Shown here in pieces: positions 7,691-15,974 of a stretch of 64,000 bases of DNA (positions are counted from its first letter, which is position 1; each line of letters begins with the position of its first letter). The DNA is from Sunxiuqinia indica. GTDB lineage: Bacteria > Bacteroidota > Bacteroidia > Bacteroidales > Prolixibacteraceae. A program made the translations under genes and the position numbers. The DNA lies in NCBI RefSeq assembly GCF_009847015.1, contig NZ_WVEM01000014.1, positions 1 through 64,000 on the forward strand, in the 5' to 3' direction. Below the pieces are notes generated by a model that did no database searches, was not told where the DNA came from, and saw nothing but the letters and a program-made list of their open reading frames with translations.

Positions 7691-7765
7691 AAGCGGTGTA
7701 TATTTGGTATTATTAAGAAGCTTACTTCAGCTGAGTCTCCTAATAATTTTAATTCAATATTGTAT

Positions 7766-8560
7766 TTAAACAGCAACTTTCCCGGGAATATGCGGATGAG
7801 CTTCGTAATTTTCCAATTCAAAATCTTCAAATTTAAAATCGAAAATTGACTTCACATCCGGATTGATTTTCATCGTGGGTAATTTCTTCGGAAGACGTGT
7901 TAATTGCAATTCAACCTGTTCCAGGTGATTGGAATAAATATGCACATCACCACCGGTCCAAACAAATTCGCCGGGCTCCAATCCGGTTACTTGTGCCATC
8001 ATCATGGTGAGCAGCGCATACGAAGCCACATTAAAAGGCACGCCCAGAAAAACGTCGCAACTACGCTGATAAAGCTGGCAACTTAACTTACCATCAGCCA
8101 CATAAAACTGAAATAACAGATGGCAAGGCGGCAAATTCATTTTATCCAGCTCGCCAACATTCCAGGCACTCACAATAAGCCGCCGTGAGTTGGGATTATT
8201 TTTAATTGAATCAACAACTTCTGAAATCTGATCGATCTGCTTGCCATCGGGAGTAGGCCACGAACGCCATTGGTAACCATAGATATGTCCCAGGTCACCG
8301 TCTTCATTCGCCCACTCGTTCCAAATACGAACACCTTTTTCTTTTAACGTATTGTTATTGGTGTCGCCATCCAGAAACCATAAAAGCTCATGAATAATTG
8401 ATTTTAAGTGAAGCTTCTTGGTGGTTAGTACTGGAAATCCTTCAGCAAGATTAAAGCGCATTTGGTGTCCAAAAACACTGATTGTCCCCGTTCCTGTACG
8501 GTCATCTTTTTTTACACCATTTTTGGTGACATGCTCCAGTAAGTCAAGATATTGCCTCAT
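7766..8560 (-). CDS. thyA: thymidylate synthase
   Basis: 264 residues, exactly the family length. It converts dUMP to dTMP using methylene-tetrahydrofolate. It opens [11 protein letters not shown]. Motifs include [18 protein letters not shown], the phosphate-binding region around [10 protein letters not shown], the catalytic Cys in [27 protein letters not shown] and [14 protein letters not shown]. Upstream of folA on the same strand, as in many bacteria. The protein ends in [11 protein letters not shown], close to the classic C-terminal closure residues. Confidence 0.98.
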   Translation of the reverse strand: MRQYLDLLEHVTKNGVKKDDRTGTGTISVFGHQMRFNLAEGFPVLTTKKLHLKSIIHELLWFLDGDTNNNTLKEKGVRIWNEWANEDGDLGHIYGYQWRSWPTPDGKQIDQISEVVDSIKNNPNSRRLIVSAWNVGELDKMNLPPCHLLFQFYVADGKLSCQLYQRSCDVFLGVPFNVASYALLTMMMAQVTGLEPGEFVWTGGDVHIYSNHLEQVELQLTRLPKKLPTMKINPDVKSIFDFKFEDFELENYEAHPHIPGKVAV

Positions 8561-8672
8561 GATTTCTCCTTCAACGATTAATGTTCAATTTCCTCTTTTT
8601 TTCAATGCGGGAAGTTAAGCTTTTTGATTGAATAGGGAAAGGCAATTTTATAAACAATTAGAGGTCGAAACG

Positions 8673-8703
8673 AAAAGAGCGTGGACAAAACGGCCCACGC
8701 TCT
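8673..8703 (-). terminator. terminator after the sugar-binding lipoprotein gene
   Basis: On the minus strand AGAGCGTGG pairs with CCACGCTCT across a nine-base loop and is followed by TTTTC. Confidence 0.75.
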
Positions 8704-8729
8704 CATCAAGAAAATGACCGGTATTGGTA

Positions 8730-9725
8730 TCATTCAAATACTTCCTGTTCGGCAATAAAACCTTCCGAAATGACGGTCATTTTAATATTTTGTTTGTTAA
8801 CAATTTGCCCTTCCAAAAGAATAGCCGGCACCAAATGATGACCATTATTTACCGTAAAGCTCATGTTATCAGTAGGATTTTTGCCTTTCGCCATTTTAAC
8901 AGCTGCAATCGCCGCGTTAAATGCCATTGACTCTAAAGGCTTGTAAACTGTAATCGTCTGGTTTCCAAAAACAATATTCCGAATGGCGTTTATGTCGGCA
9001 TCCTGTCCGGCTACCAAAACTTCACCTTCAAGGTCATTTTCGTGAAGAGCCTGAATAGCACCGCTTGCCAATGCGTCGTTCCCTGCAATAATTGCATCTA
9101 GTTGAACATCATTGTCAAGTAAGTCTTTAACAACCGTGTATCCATTCTCTACATTCCACTCGTTTGCAAACGTATTTGAGACAATGTTGATATCACCTTT
9201 ATCAACCAAGGGTTGAAGCACATTCATCCAACCAAGATATAGTTGAACTGAGTTGTTGTCAATAGTTGGTCCTCCAATAAGCACATAGTTTCCCTCTGGT
9301 TTCGAGCTTGTAAGGAAGTTAGCTTGCTTTTCTCCAATCTGAATATTGTCGGTTGAAATGTAGAAATCCAGATCGCAATCCCAAATGAGTCGGTCATATG
9401 CCACTACCGAGACGTGTGATTTTTTCGCAGTTGTTACAATACCGGCAGCCACGGTCTTATCAACCGGAACAATAACCAATACATCAATCCCCTCATTAAT
9501 CAAATCAAGCGCTTGCTGAAACTGAACCGATGGGTCAGATTCGGCAACTTTTACGATCACAGAGCCTCCAAGTTCTTCCACTTTGTTTACAAACAGGTCT
9601 CTGTCTTTTGTCCATCTTTCGCGTTCAACGGTGTCCAGAAGCAACCCGACCTTAGGATTGGTATTGCAGCCGGAAAACAGAAAGGTTAACAAGAAAAATC
9701 CGAGAATTACGTTGATGTGTTTCAT
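8730..9725 (-). CDS. xylose-type periplasmic sugar-binding lipoprotein
   Basis: 331 residues with a lipoprotein signal (FLLTFLFSGC, Cys lipidated). The rest is a type I periplasmic binding fold of the XylF/RbsB class: KVGLLLDTVERERWTKDRD, EGIDVLVIVPVD, VVAYDRLIWD, YVLIGGPTIDNNS, AIIAGNDALASGAIQAL, VAGQDADINAIRNI and QTITVYKPLESMA. The AGQDAD and VAYDR motifs closely fit D-xylose-binding proteins. No ABC ATPase or permease gene is nearby; the upstream neighbour on the same strand is a nucleoside transporter. It may serve a remote transporter or act as a ligand sensor; both are inference. Confidence 0.85.
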   Translation of the reverse strand: MKHINVILGFFLLTFLFSGCNTNPKVGLLLDTVERERWTKDRDLFVNKVEELGGSVIVKVAESDPSVQFQQALDLINEGIDVLVIVPVDKTVAAGIVTTAKKSHVSVVAYDRLIWDCDLDFYISTDNIQIGEKQANFLTSSKPEGNYVLIGGPTIDNNSVQLYLGWMNVLQPLVDKGDINIVSNTFANEWNVENGYTVVKDLLDNDVQLDAIIAGNDALASGAIQALHENDLEGEVLVAGQDADINAIRNIVFGNQTITVYKPLESMAFNAAIAAVKMAKGKNPTDNMSFTVNNGHHLVPAILLEGQIVNKQNIKMTVISEGFIAEQEVFE

Positions 9726-9831
9726 AACGGAAAGTTTTTGAATGATTCATATATATGATCATACGTTAACTATCCACGAATGTTAAGTATTCAACAGCAT
9801 GAAGTAAGTGGTAACCTTTTGAATGTCACGA

Positions 9832-11295
9832 TCACGATCCCAAAATCATACCGATAATTGTTGCCGACATCAGAGAGGCCAACGTTCCGGCAATCAAAGC
9901 CGGCATTCCGTATTTCGATAAAGTAACTCGTTTGTTGGGAGCTAATGCTCCAATTCCACCAATCTGAATCCCGATGGATGCAAAATTGGCAAACCCACAT
10001 AGAATATAGGTGGCCATTATGATGGATTTTTGATCAGCAAAAGCGCCGGCTGCTTTCAGATCTGAGAGACTAATGTAGCCAATAAACTCTGTCAAAATAA
10101 GTTTCTCACCTAACAGACGGCCAACTAATAAAATGTCTTGCGGATTTACTCCGATAAGCCACATGACAGGCGCAAAAATATACCCTAATAAAAATTGTAA
10201 TGACAGCTCATGAAATCTTCCGTCGGTAGCCTGAATAATAACATCGTTAAGGCCGGTCCAATAGCCAACTTTTCCGAAAATAAAGTTGAACATGGCAATC
10301 AGAGCTAAAAAGGCCAGAAGCATGGCTCCAACATTTACGGCCAGTTTTAAGCCTTCGGAAGTTCCGTTGGTGATGGCATCCAGCACGTTGCTACCAATAC
10401 GGTCTTTACTCACCTCAATATCTTTATTGACTTCGTCGGGATTGGGGACCATAATCTTCGAAAAAATAACAGCTCCGGGAGCAGCCATTACTGAAGCGGT
10501 TAGTAAGTGTTTAGCAAATTCCAACCGCAGTACAGGATCACTTCCTCCCAGCATGCCGATATAAGCTGCCAAAACTGCTCCAGCAAGCGTTGCCATTCCT
10601 CCGGTCATGACCAACATGATTTCAGAGTCATTCATCTTTGGCAAGTAAGCCTTAATCATCAATGGTGACTCTGTCTGTCCAAGAAAAATATTCCCGGCAA
10701 CTGAAAGAGACTCAGCACCTGACAATTTCATTAACTTGGAAAACACCCAGGCGAGTGCCCAAACAACCTTTTGAATAATGCCCCAGTAAAATAACAAGCT
10801 GGTTAATGCCGAGAAAAAGATGATTGTTGGTAAAATCTGGAAAGCGAAAATCATTCCGAATTGACTTGTATCGACCAGTGTTCCAAATAAGAAATCAGTC
10901 CCAGCCTTTGTAAAGTCGAGAATCTTCACGAAAATATGGCCAAAAAAATCGAAGCCTCCCCGGATAAATGGAACATACAACACCCCCAATGCCAGCACAA
11001 TCTGGAAGGCTAAGCCAATCGCCACTGTTTTCCAGGGTATATTCTTTCGGTCGCGAGATAGCAAAGCACCAAGTCCAACCAGAACCAACATACCAAGTAA
11101 GCCACGCAACACGGTCGCGAAATTAAAATTCCGCTCTTCGGCATGCTCGATTAAAATATTGGATGTTGAGGACGACTGTTCAGAGACCACGGTTGTGCTA
11201 TCGTCAGCCGTCGATTGTGTACTGGAATAAGATGAAGCAGGAAGCGAAAACACCAAAAAACATGTTGCCAGTAGCAGGATCAGCAATCTATTCAT
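9832..11295 (-). CDS. concentrative nucleoside transporter (CNT/NupC family)
   Basis: 487 residues. Family members import nucleosides with H+ or Na+. An N-terminal signal-like segment and a Ser/Thr-rich stretch precede about ten membrane helices. Characteristic motifs are FGMIFAFQILPTIIFFSAL, LGQTESPLMIKAYLPKMN (the Q-T-E-S substrate-binding loop), VMTGGMATLAGAVLAAYI, ASVMAAPGAVIFSKIMVP, the family's second signature around LNVPQDILLVGRLLGEKL-type residues (GVNPQDILLVGRLLGEKLI), and CGFANFASIGIQIGGIGALA. Its stop lies 106 bases before the sugar-binding protein start, so co-transcription is possible. Confidence 0.93.
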   Translation of the reverse strand: MNRLLILLLATCFLVFSLPASSYSSTQSTADDSTTVVSEQSSSTSNILIEHAEERNFNFATVLRGLLGMLVLVGLGALLSRDRKNIPWKTVAIGLAFQIVLALGVLYVPFIRGGFDFFGHIFVKILDFTKAGTDFLFGTLVDTSQFGMIFAFQILPTIIFFSALTSLLFYWGIIQKVVWALAWVFSKLMKLSGAESLSVAGNIFLGQTESPLMIKAYLPKMNDSEIMLVMTGGMATLAGAVLAAYIGMLGGSDPVLRLEFAKHLLTASVMAAPGAVIFSKIMVPNPDEVNKDIEVSKDRIGSNVLDAITNGTSEGLKLAVNVGAMLLAFLALIAMFNFIFGKVGYWTGLNDVIIQATDGRFHELSLQFLLGYIFAPVMWLIGVNPQDILLVGRLLGEKLILTEFIGYISLSDLKAAGAFADQKSIIMATYILCGFANFASIGIQIGGIGALAPNKRVTLSKYGMPALIAGTLASLMSATIIGMILGS

Positions 11296-11397
11296 TGTCG
11301 TATTTTAAAGTTCTTTTTGCTCAGCAACGCCCAACCTCTCTAATCCTGAAAGCTATGTTTCCGTCGATATGGGATGGTCTGAAATGTTTACTGAAAA

Positions 11398-11982
11398 TTA
11401 TTTTTTGCGTCGGTTGAGTTCATCTCTGATTCTCGAAGCACGCTCGTAGTCTTCATTACTAACAGCCTCATTCTGCATATCATTGAGTTCACTCTCTGTG
11501 TAACTTTCAAACTCGTTCTTGCTACCCGGCTCACCAGATCTACTTTGAAACTCCACCGGATCTTCTTCTTCGTTTTCCATAACGATACCGGCTTTATCCA
11601 AAATATCTCCATTCGTGTAAATCGGGCACTTAAAACGTAAAGCAAGCGCTACGGCATCCGAGGTGCGTGAATCAATCCGAACTTCGTCTTCTCCCATCAC
11701 ACACACCAATTCAGAGTAAAAAATCCCTTCTTCTAACTTATAAATAATTACTTCCGACACATTAACATCGAAAGCAAAAGCCAGGTTTTTAAATAAATCG
11801 TGCGTTAATGGCCGTGGTGGCTTCAAACCTTCCAACTGAATTGCAATTGCCTGAGCCTCAACCGGCCCTATAATAATTGGAATTCGTCGATCACCATTTT
11901 CTTCGGCTAAGACTAAGGCGTAAGCGCCTGATTGTGTTTGACTAACTGAGAGTCCGAGAATATTTAGCTTTTTTTTCTGCAT
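11398..11982 (-). CDS. bifunctional nuclease domain protein with UVR motif
   Basis: 194 residues from the ATG at 11982 (MQKKKLNILGLSVSQTQSG); an in-frame start 14 codons upstream adds residues outside the family. The BFN/DUF151 domain occupies about residues 1-135 (GDRRIPIIIGPVEAQAIAIQ, PLTHDLFKNLAFAF, RTSDAVALALRFKCPIY). After an acidic linker the C-terminus has a UvrB/UvrC-type motif (NEAVSNEDYERASRIRDEL). This BFN-UVR architecture is widespread in Bacteroidota. Nuclease activity is known for plant relatives; the bacterial role is uncertain. Confidence 0.88.
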   Translation of the reverse strand: MQKKKLNILGLSVSQTQSGAYALVLAEENGDRRIPIIIGPVEAQAIAIQLEGLKPPRPLTHDLFKNLAFAFDVNVSEVIIYKLEEGIFYSELVCVMGEDEVRIDSRTSDAVALALRFKCPIYTNGDILDKAGIVMENEEEDPVEFQSRSGEPGSKNEFESYTESELNDMQNEAVSNEDYERASRIRDELNRRKK

Positions 11983-12130
11983 AGGATATAGAACATCACC
12001 AATGTATTCAAACAAATATAACAATACTTTTAGTGTTTCATTAAAAACAGGAGGTGTTTCTTAGTTTCTAAAATGACCATCATTTCACCTCCCATTTCTA
12101 ATCCAATCAGGCTCAGCTAAAAAAGGACTC

Positions 12131-12168
12131 TATTTTTTTGCTTCTGAGTAAAAAATATCTACTTTTGC
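12131..12168 (+). promoter_or_regulatory. Bacteroidota-type promoter for rplU-rpmA
   Basis: TACTTTTGC at 12160-12168 matches the -7 consensus TAnnTTTG, and TTTG ending at 12140 matches the -33 element, with about 19 bases between. It precedes the rplU ATG by about 85 bases, leaving an untranslated leader. Confidence 0.65.
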
Positions 12169-12251
12169 AGACCGAAGTTTTCGAGTAGGCTCAAGAAGTG
12201 GACGATCATTTGATTTTCCCGCCTGCCGGAGGAAATTATAAAAGATAGAAA

Positions 12252-12563
12252 ATGTACGCTATTGTAGAAATTGCCGGACAGCAATTCAAAGTAGAAAAGG
12301 ACAAAAAGATTTTTGTTCACCGTCTTCAGGAAGATGAAGGATCAAGCATTGAGTTTGATAACGTTCTTTTAGTAGAAGATGAAACAGGTGTGAAAGTAGG
12401 AACACCAAAAGTTGAAGGAGTTAAAGTAAGTGCCAAAGTATTGGAACACTTGAAAGGTGACAAAGTAATCGTCTTCAAAAAGAAAAGAAGAAAAGGTTAC
12501 AAAAAGAAAAACGGTCACCGTCAGTACATGACTCAGATTCAAATTGAAGATATTATTGGATAA
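12252..12563 (+). CDS. rplU: 50S ribosomal protein L21
   Basis: 103 residues, normal for L21. It binds 23S rRNA in the large subunit. The sequence has MYAIVEIAGQQFKVEKDKKI, VLLVEDETGVKVGTPKV and the basic rRNA-binding segment KVIVFKKKRRKGYKKKNGHR. It is followed 19 bases later by rpmA, the usual pairing. Strong promoter upstream, terminator after rpmA. Confidence 0.98.
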   Translation: MYAIVEIAGQQFKVEKDKKIFVHRLQEDEGSSIEFDNVLLVEDETGVKVGTPKVEGVKVSAKVLEHLKGDKVIVFKKKRRKGYKKKNGHRQYMTQIQIEDIIG

Positions 12564-12582
12564 CCCTTAAAAACATTAGACC

Positions 12583-12849
12583 ATGGCTCATAAGAAAGGT
12601 GTCGGTAGTTCGAAAAACGGACGCGAATCGGAAAGTAAACGACTTGGTGTAAAAATATACGGAGGTCAAATTTGCAAAGCTGGGAATATTATTATTCGTC
12701 AGCGTGGAACGTCTCATCATCCTGGAGAAAATGTTGGTATGGGAAAAGATCATACATTATTCGCCCTTATTGATGGTACTGTTGTTTTCAGAAAGAAAAG
12801 AGACAACAGATCGTATGTTTCTGTAGAACCTGTTACTGCAGTAAACTAA
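12583..12849 (+). CDS. rpmA: 50S ribosomal protein L27
   Basis: 88 residues. L27 reaches the peptidyl transferase centre with its N-terminus. [29 protein letters not shown] and [26 protein letters not shown]-type residues are diagnostic. The N-terminus starts directly with AHKKG and has no Firmicutes-type cleavable extension. Co-transcribed with rplU. Confidence 0.98.
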   Translation: MAHKKGVGSSKNGRESESKRLGVKIYGGQICKAGNIIIRQRGTSHHPGENVGMGKDHTLFALIDGTVVFRKKRDNRSYVSVEPVTAVN

Positions 12850-12873
12850 GCGATTTTAACGATATGTTATAAG

Positions 12874-12908
12874 AATCTCCTGTCTTTACTGAGGCAGGAG
12901 ATTTTTTA
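12874..12908 (+). terminator. terminator after rpmA
   Basis: AATCTCCTGTCT pairs with AGGCAGGAGATT (one wobble) and is followed by TTTTTATTTTTT. Confidence 0.85.
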
Positions 12909-12913
12909 TTTTT

Positions 12914-12921
12914 TAACTTTG
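12914..12921 (+). promoter_or_regulatory. candidate -7 element for serS
   Basis: TAACTTTG matches TAnnTTTG, 28 bases before the serS ATG and overlapping the T-rich tail of the rpmA terminator. Confidence 0.5.
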
Positions 12922-12949
12922 CCCGACCAAATTAAAAACCCGTTCAAAA

Positions 12950-14224
12950 ATGCTCAATTTAAGATTCATCCAGGAAAACCCGGAGTTGGTTATTGAAAAG
13001 CTTAAAAAGAAGAATTTTGATGCTTCTGCCATCGTTGAACAGATCAACGATTTGTATAAAAAGAAAAACGAAACGCAGGTTCAGGCCGACCAATATAAGT
13101 CGGAAATGAATACGCTTTCGAAAGAAATTGGACAATTGTTTCGCGAAGGCAAACAAGAAGAGGCCAATCACACAAAAGCCAGAACTTCGGAACTGAAAGA
13201 AAATATCAAGAATCTGGATGAAGAATTCGCCAAAATTGACGAGCAGGTTTTTGACTTGCAGGTGCAACTTCCTAATTTACCAGCCGATATTGTTCCGGCA
13301 GGAAAAACTCCCGAAGATAATAAAGAGGTAAAAGCTGCCGGCGAAATGCCAGTATTGGGTGACAACAAGTTACCTCACTGGGAATTGGCTGAAAAATACG
13401 ATCTTATAGATTTTGAGTTGGGTGTAAAATTAACAGGAGCAGGGTTCCCGGTATACAAAGGGAAAGGCGCTCGATTGCAACGTGCTTTAATCAACTTCTT
13501 TTTAGACGAAGCTCGCGATGCTGGCTATCTGGAGATTCAACCGCCGTTGGTGGTAAATGAAGACAGTGGTTTTGGCACTGGTCAATTGCCCGACAAAGAA
13601 GGACAAATGTACCATGTGACCGAAGACAACCTCTACCTGATTCCAACAGCAGAGGTTCCGGTAACCAATTTGTACCGCGATGTGATTTTGGATGCCAAAC
13701 AACTGCCCGTAAAAAATACAGCTTACAGTGCATGCTTCCGTCGCGAAGCCGGATCGTATGGCAAAGATGTTCGTGGATTAAACCGCTTGCACCAATTCGA
13801 CAAAGTTGAAGTCGTGCAAGTTGCCCACCCCGATAAAAGCTATGACATTCTGGATCAGATGGTGGCACACGTAGAGAGCTTGGTTACTAAACTTGGCCTT
13901 CCTTATCGCATCCTTCGGCTTTGTGGCGGCGACATGAGTTTTACTGCGGCATTGACCTACGATTTTGAAGTATTCTCGGCTGCCCAGGAAAAATGGTTAG
14001 AAGTAAGTTCTGTTTCCAATTTCGAATCATTTCAGGCCAATCGTCTGAAACTTCGTTTCCGTGAGGAAGGACAAAAGAAACCGCAGATTGCACACACTCT
14101 GAATGGCAGTGCTTTGGCTTTACCCCGAATTGTTGCCGCACTGCTCGAAAACTACCAAACAGCAGACGGAATTAAAGTGCCAGATGTATTAGTTCCTTAT
14201 TGCGGGTTTGACATGATTGACTAA
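12950..14224 (+). CDS. serS: seryl-tRNA synthetase
   Basis: 424 residues, the normal length. It charges tRNA-Ser and tRNA-Sec. The N-terminal ~110 residues form the tRNA-binding coiled coil (VEQINDLYKKKNETQVQ). The class II catalytic core has motif 2 near YSACFRREAGSYGKDVRGL, with TAEVPVTNLYRD before it, and motif 3 in HTLNGSALALPRIVAALLEN. The gene has its own promoter and a terminator at 14249. Confidence 0.98.
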   Translation: MLNLRFIQENPELVIEKLKKKNFDASAIVEQINDLYKKKNETQVQADQYKSEMNTLSKEIGQLFREGKQEEANHTKARTSELKENIKNLDEEFAKIDEQVFDLQVQLPNLPADIVPAGKTPEDNKEVKAAGEMPVLGDNKLPHWELAEKYDLIDFELGVKLTGAGFPVYKGKGARLQRALINFFLDEARDAGYLEIQPPLVVNEDSGFGTGQLPDKEGQMYHVTEDNLYLIPTAEVPVTNLYRDVILDAKQLPVKNTAYSACFRREAGSYGKDVRGLNRLHQFDKVEVVQVAHPDKSYDILDQMVAHVESLVTKLGLPYRILRLCGGDMSFTAALTYDFEVFSAAQEKWLEVSSVSNFESFQANRLKLRFREEGQKKPQIAHTLNGSALALPRIVAALLENYQTADGIKVPDVLVPYCGFDMID

Positions 14225-14248
14225 CACATTATAAAAAATATATGATTG

Positions 14249-14279
14249 AAGGTCATTCCGTTTGGGATGACCTTTTTTT
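14249..14279 (+). terminator. terminator after serS
   Basis: AAGGTCAT and ATGACCTT form the stem, extended by TCC/GGG, and T7 follows. Confidence 0.85.
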
Positions 14280-14515
14280 GCACCTAAAAAGCAGACATTC
14301 AATTACGTTAATTTTTTATTTTACAAGAACTTTACGAAGTAATCTCATCCAAAAACTCCCCCAATGAATAGATTTCCCTATATTCAGGTTTTGATTGTTT
14401 TGGCATTAAAGCAAATTGAGAGCCGAAACGAGCATGTAACAGTTTTTTACGTTAGGAACAAATCATTGCAACTCAGTTCCGTGAAATACTGTTGAAAATA
14501 AAAAACGATAACAAA

Positions 14516-15958
14516 ATGAAAAGTAGAATGAACCTGATTGTAATGTCCCTATTTCTTTTGCTGACTTTTAATCTTCGAGCCAAAGATGTCGAAGTGATTG
14601 AGTTTGGAGCAACTGCTGATGGCAAAACCTTAAATACTGTCATCATTCAAAAAGCCATCGACCAATGTTCCGAAACCGGAGGTGGTGAAGTAATTTTTCC
14701 TGCAGGTAAATACCTGACCGGTTCAATTATCTTAAAAAGCGGTGTCCATCTTCATCTCAAACATGGAGCCACATTGCTTGGAAGCACCAATATTGAAGAC
14801 TACCTCAGCATACAACCTGACTATGTTGCGCTGAGAACCTTGAAGGAAACCAAACAACTTATTTTTGCCGAGGGACAGCATGATATTGGCATTGTTGGTA
14901 ACGGAACAATTGACGGACAAGGGGAAGTATTTATTCGAATAGGAAACGATGAAGGAATCAGGCGACCTCATGGAATTCAGCTAATCAATTGCAAAAATGT
15001 AAAAATAGAAGGTGTGTTCATGACCAATTCAGGAGCATGGATGCAGCATTATCTGGCGTGCGACAATTTGCAAATTCGTGGGATCAGGATATACAATCAT
15101 TGCAATTACAATAACGATGGTATTGATATTGACGGCTGCCATGATGTTGTGATTTCAGACTGCATTGTAGATTCAGACGACGATGGAATTTGCCTGAAAA
15201 GTACGAGCCCACGTTCCTGCAAAAATGTGACTGTTAATAACTGTGTGATTCACTCACACTGCAACTCGCTAAAATTAGGAACTGAAACAACCGGCGGATT
15301 TCAAAACATACAAATCACGAACTGTGTTGTTAGTCCGAGTGAGAAAAAAACAACCTACTATGGCACGGCAATCGGTCAATCGGCCATCTCTGTAGAAATG
15401 GTCGACGGTGGTGTTTTAGATCAGGTGAGTATTGATCGTATTTCGATTATGGAAACAGGATGTCCCATATTTGTTCGATTGGGAAACCGCGCCAGAAAGC
15501 ATGCTCCTGATGCTCCTCAACCTCAAATTGGTGAGCTGAAAAATGTCTCCATTACCAATATCACGGCAACGACGACTTCTAAAACGACATCCAACATTAC
15601 CGGAATTGAAGGTACTTACGCTGAGCGTATTTTCCTGGGGAATATTCTGATCACCAACTTAAGTAACGGAACCGTGGCGGACGAAGCAACGATAGTCCCT
15701 GAAAACGACGCAGGCTATCCAACTGCTGCTATGTTTGGCGATATTTTGCCTGCCTCAGGCTTTTATGTCAGACACGTTAAAAATATCGTTTTTGAGAATG
15801 TCCGCTTGAAAACAGGTCCCCGCGAAGTTCGCCCGGCGTTTGTCCTTGACGACGTTCAGCAGGCAACAATTGAAGATGCAGAAATACGATCTGATTTAAA
15901 GATTGACCTGCTATCAAAGCATAAATCTCAGAATATAAAAGTGGAATGTGGAGAATAA
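14516..15958 (+). CDS. glycoside hydrolase family 28 (polygalacturonase-like), secreted
   Basis: 480 residues from ATG 14516; a TTG eight codons upstream is less likely because it would precede the signal peptide (RMNLIVMSLFLLLTFNLRAK). The body is a right-handed parallel beta-helix opening VIEFGATADGKTLNT. Catalytic motifs follow the GH28 pattern: NNDGIDIDGCHDV, DSDDDGICLKS (the paired Asp) and SHCNSLKLGTETTGG. Members hydrolyse pectin galacturonan or rhamnogalacturonan. No SusC/SusD pair or further PUL gene is adjacent, so this looks like an isolated gene. Confidence 0.93.
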   Translation: MKSRMNLIVMSLFLLLTFNLRAKDVEVIEFGATADGKTLNTVIIQKAIDQCSETGGGEVIFPAGKYLTGSIILKSGVHLHLKHGATLLGSTNIEDYLSIQPDYVALRTLKETKQLIFAEGQHDIGIVGNGTIDGQGEVFIRIGNDEGIRRPHGIQLINCKNVKIEGVFMTNSGAWMQHYLACDNLQIRGIRIYNHCNYNNDGIDIDGCHDVVISDCIVDSDDDGICLKSTSPRSCKNVTVNNCVIHSHCNSLKLGTETTGGFQNIQITNCVVSPSEKKTTYYGTAIGQSAISVEMVDGGVLDQVSIDRISIMETGCPIFVRLGNRARKHAPDAPQPQIGELKNVSITNITATTTSKTTSNITGIEGTYAERIFLGNILITNLSNGTVADEATIVPENDAGYPTAAMFGDILPASGFYVRHVKNIVFENVRLKTGPREVRPAFVLDDVQQATIEDAEIRSDLKIDLLSKHKSQNIKVECGE

Positions 15959-15974
15959 AAGAATAAAGATCTAG

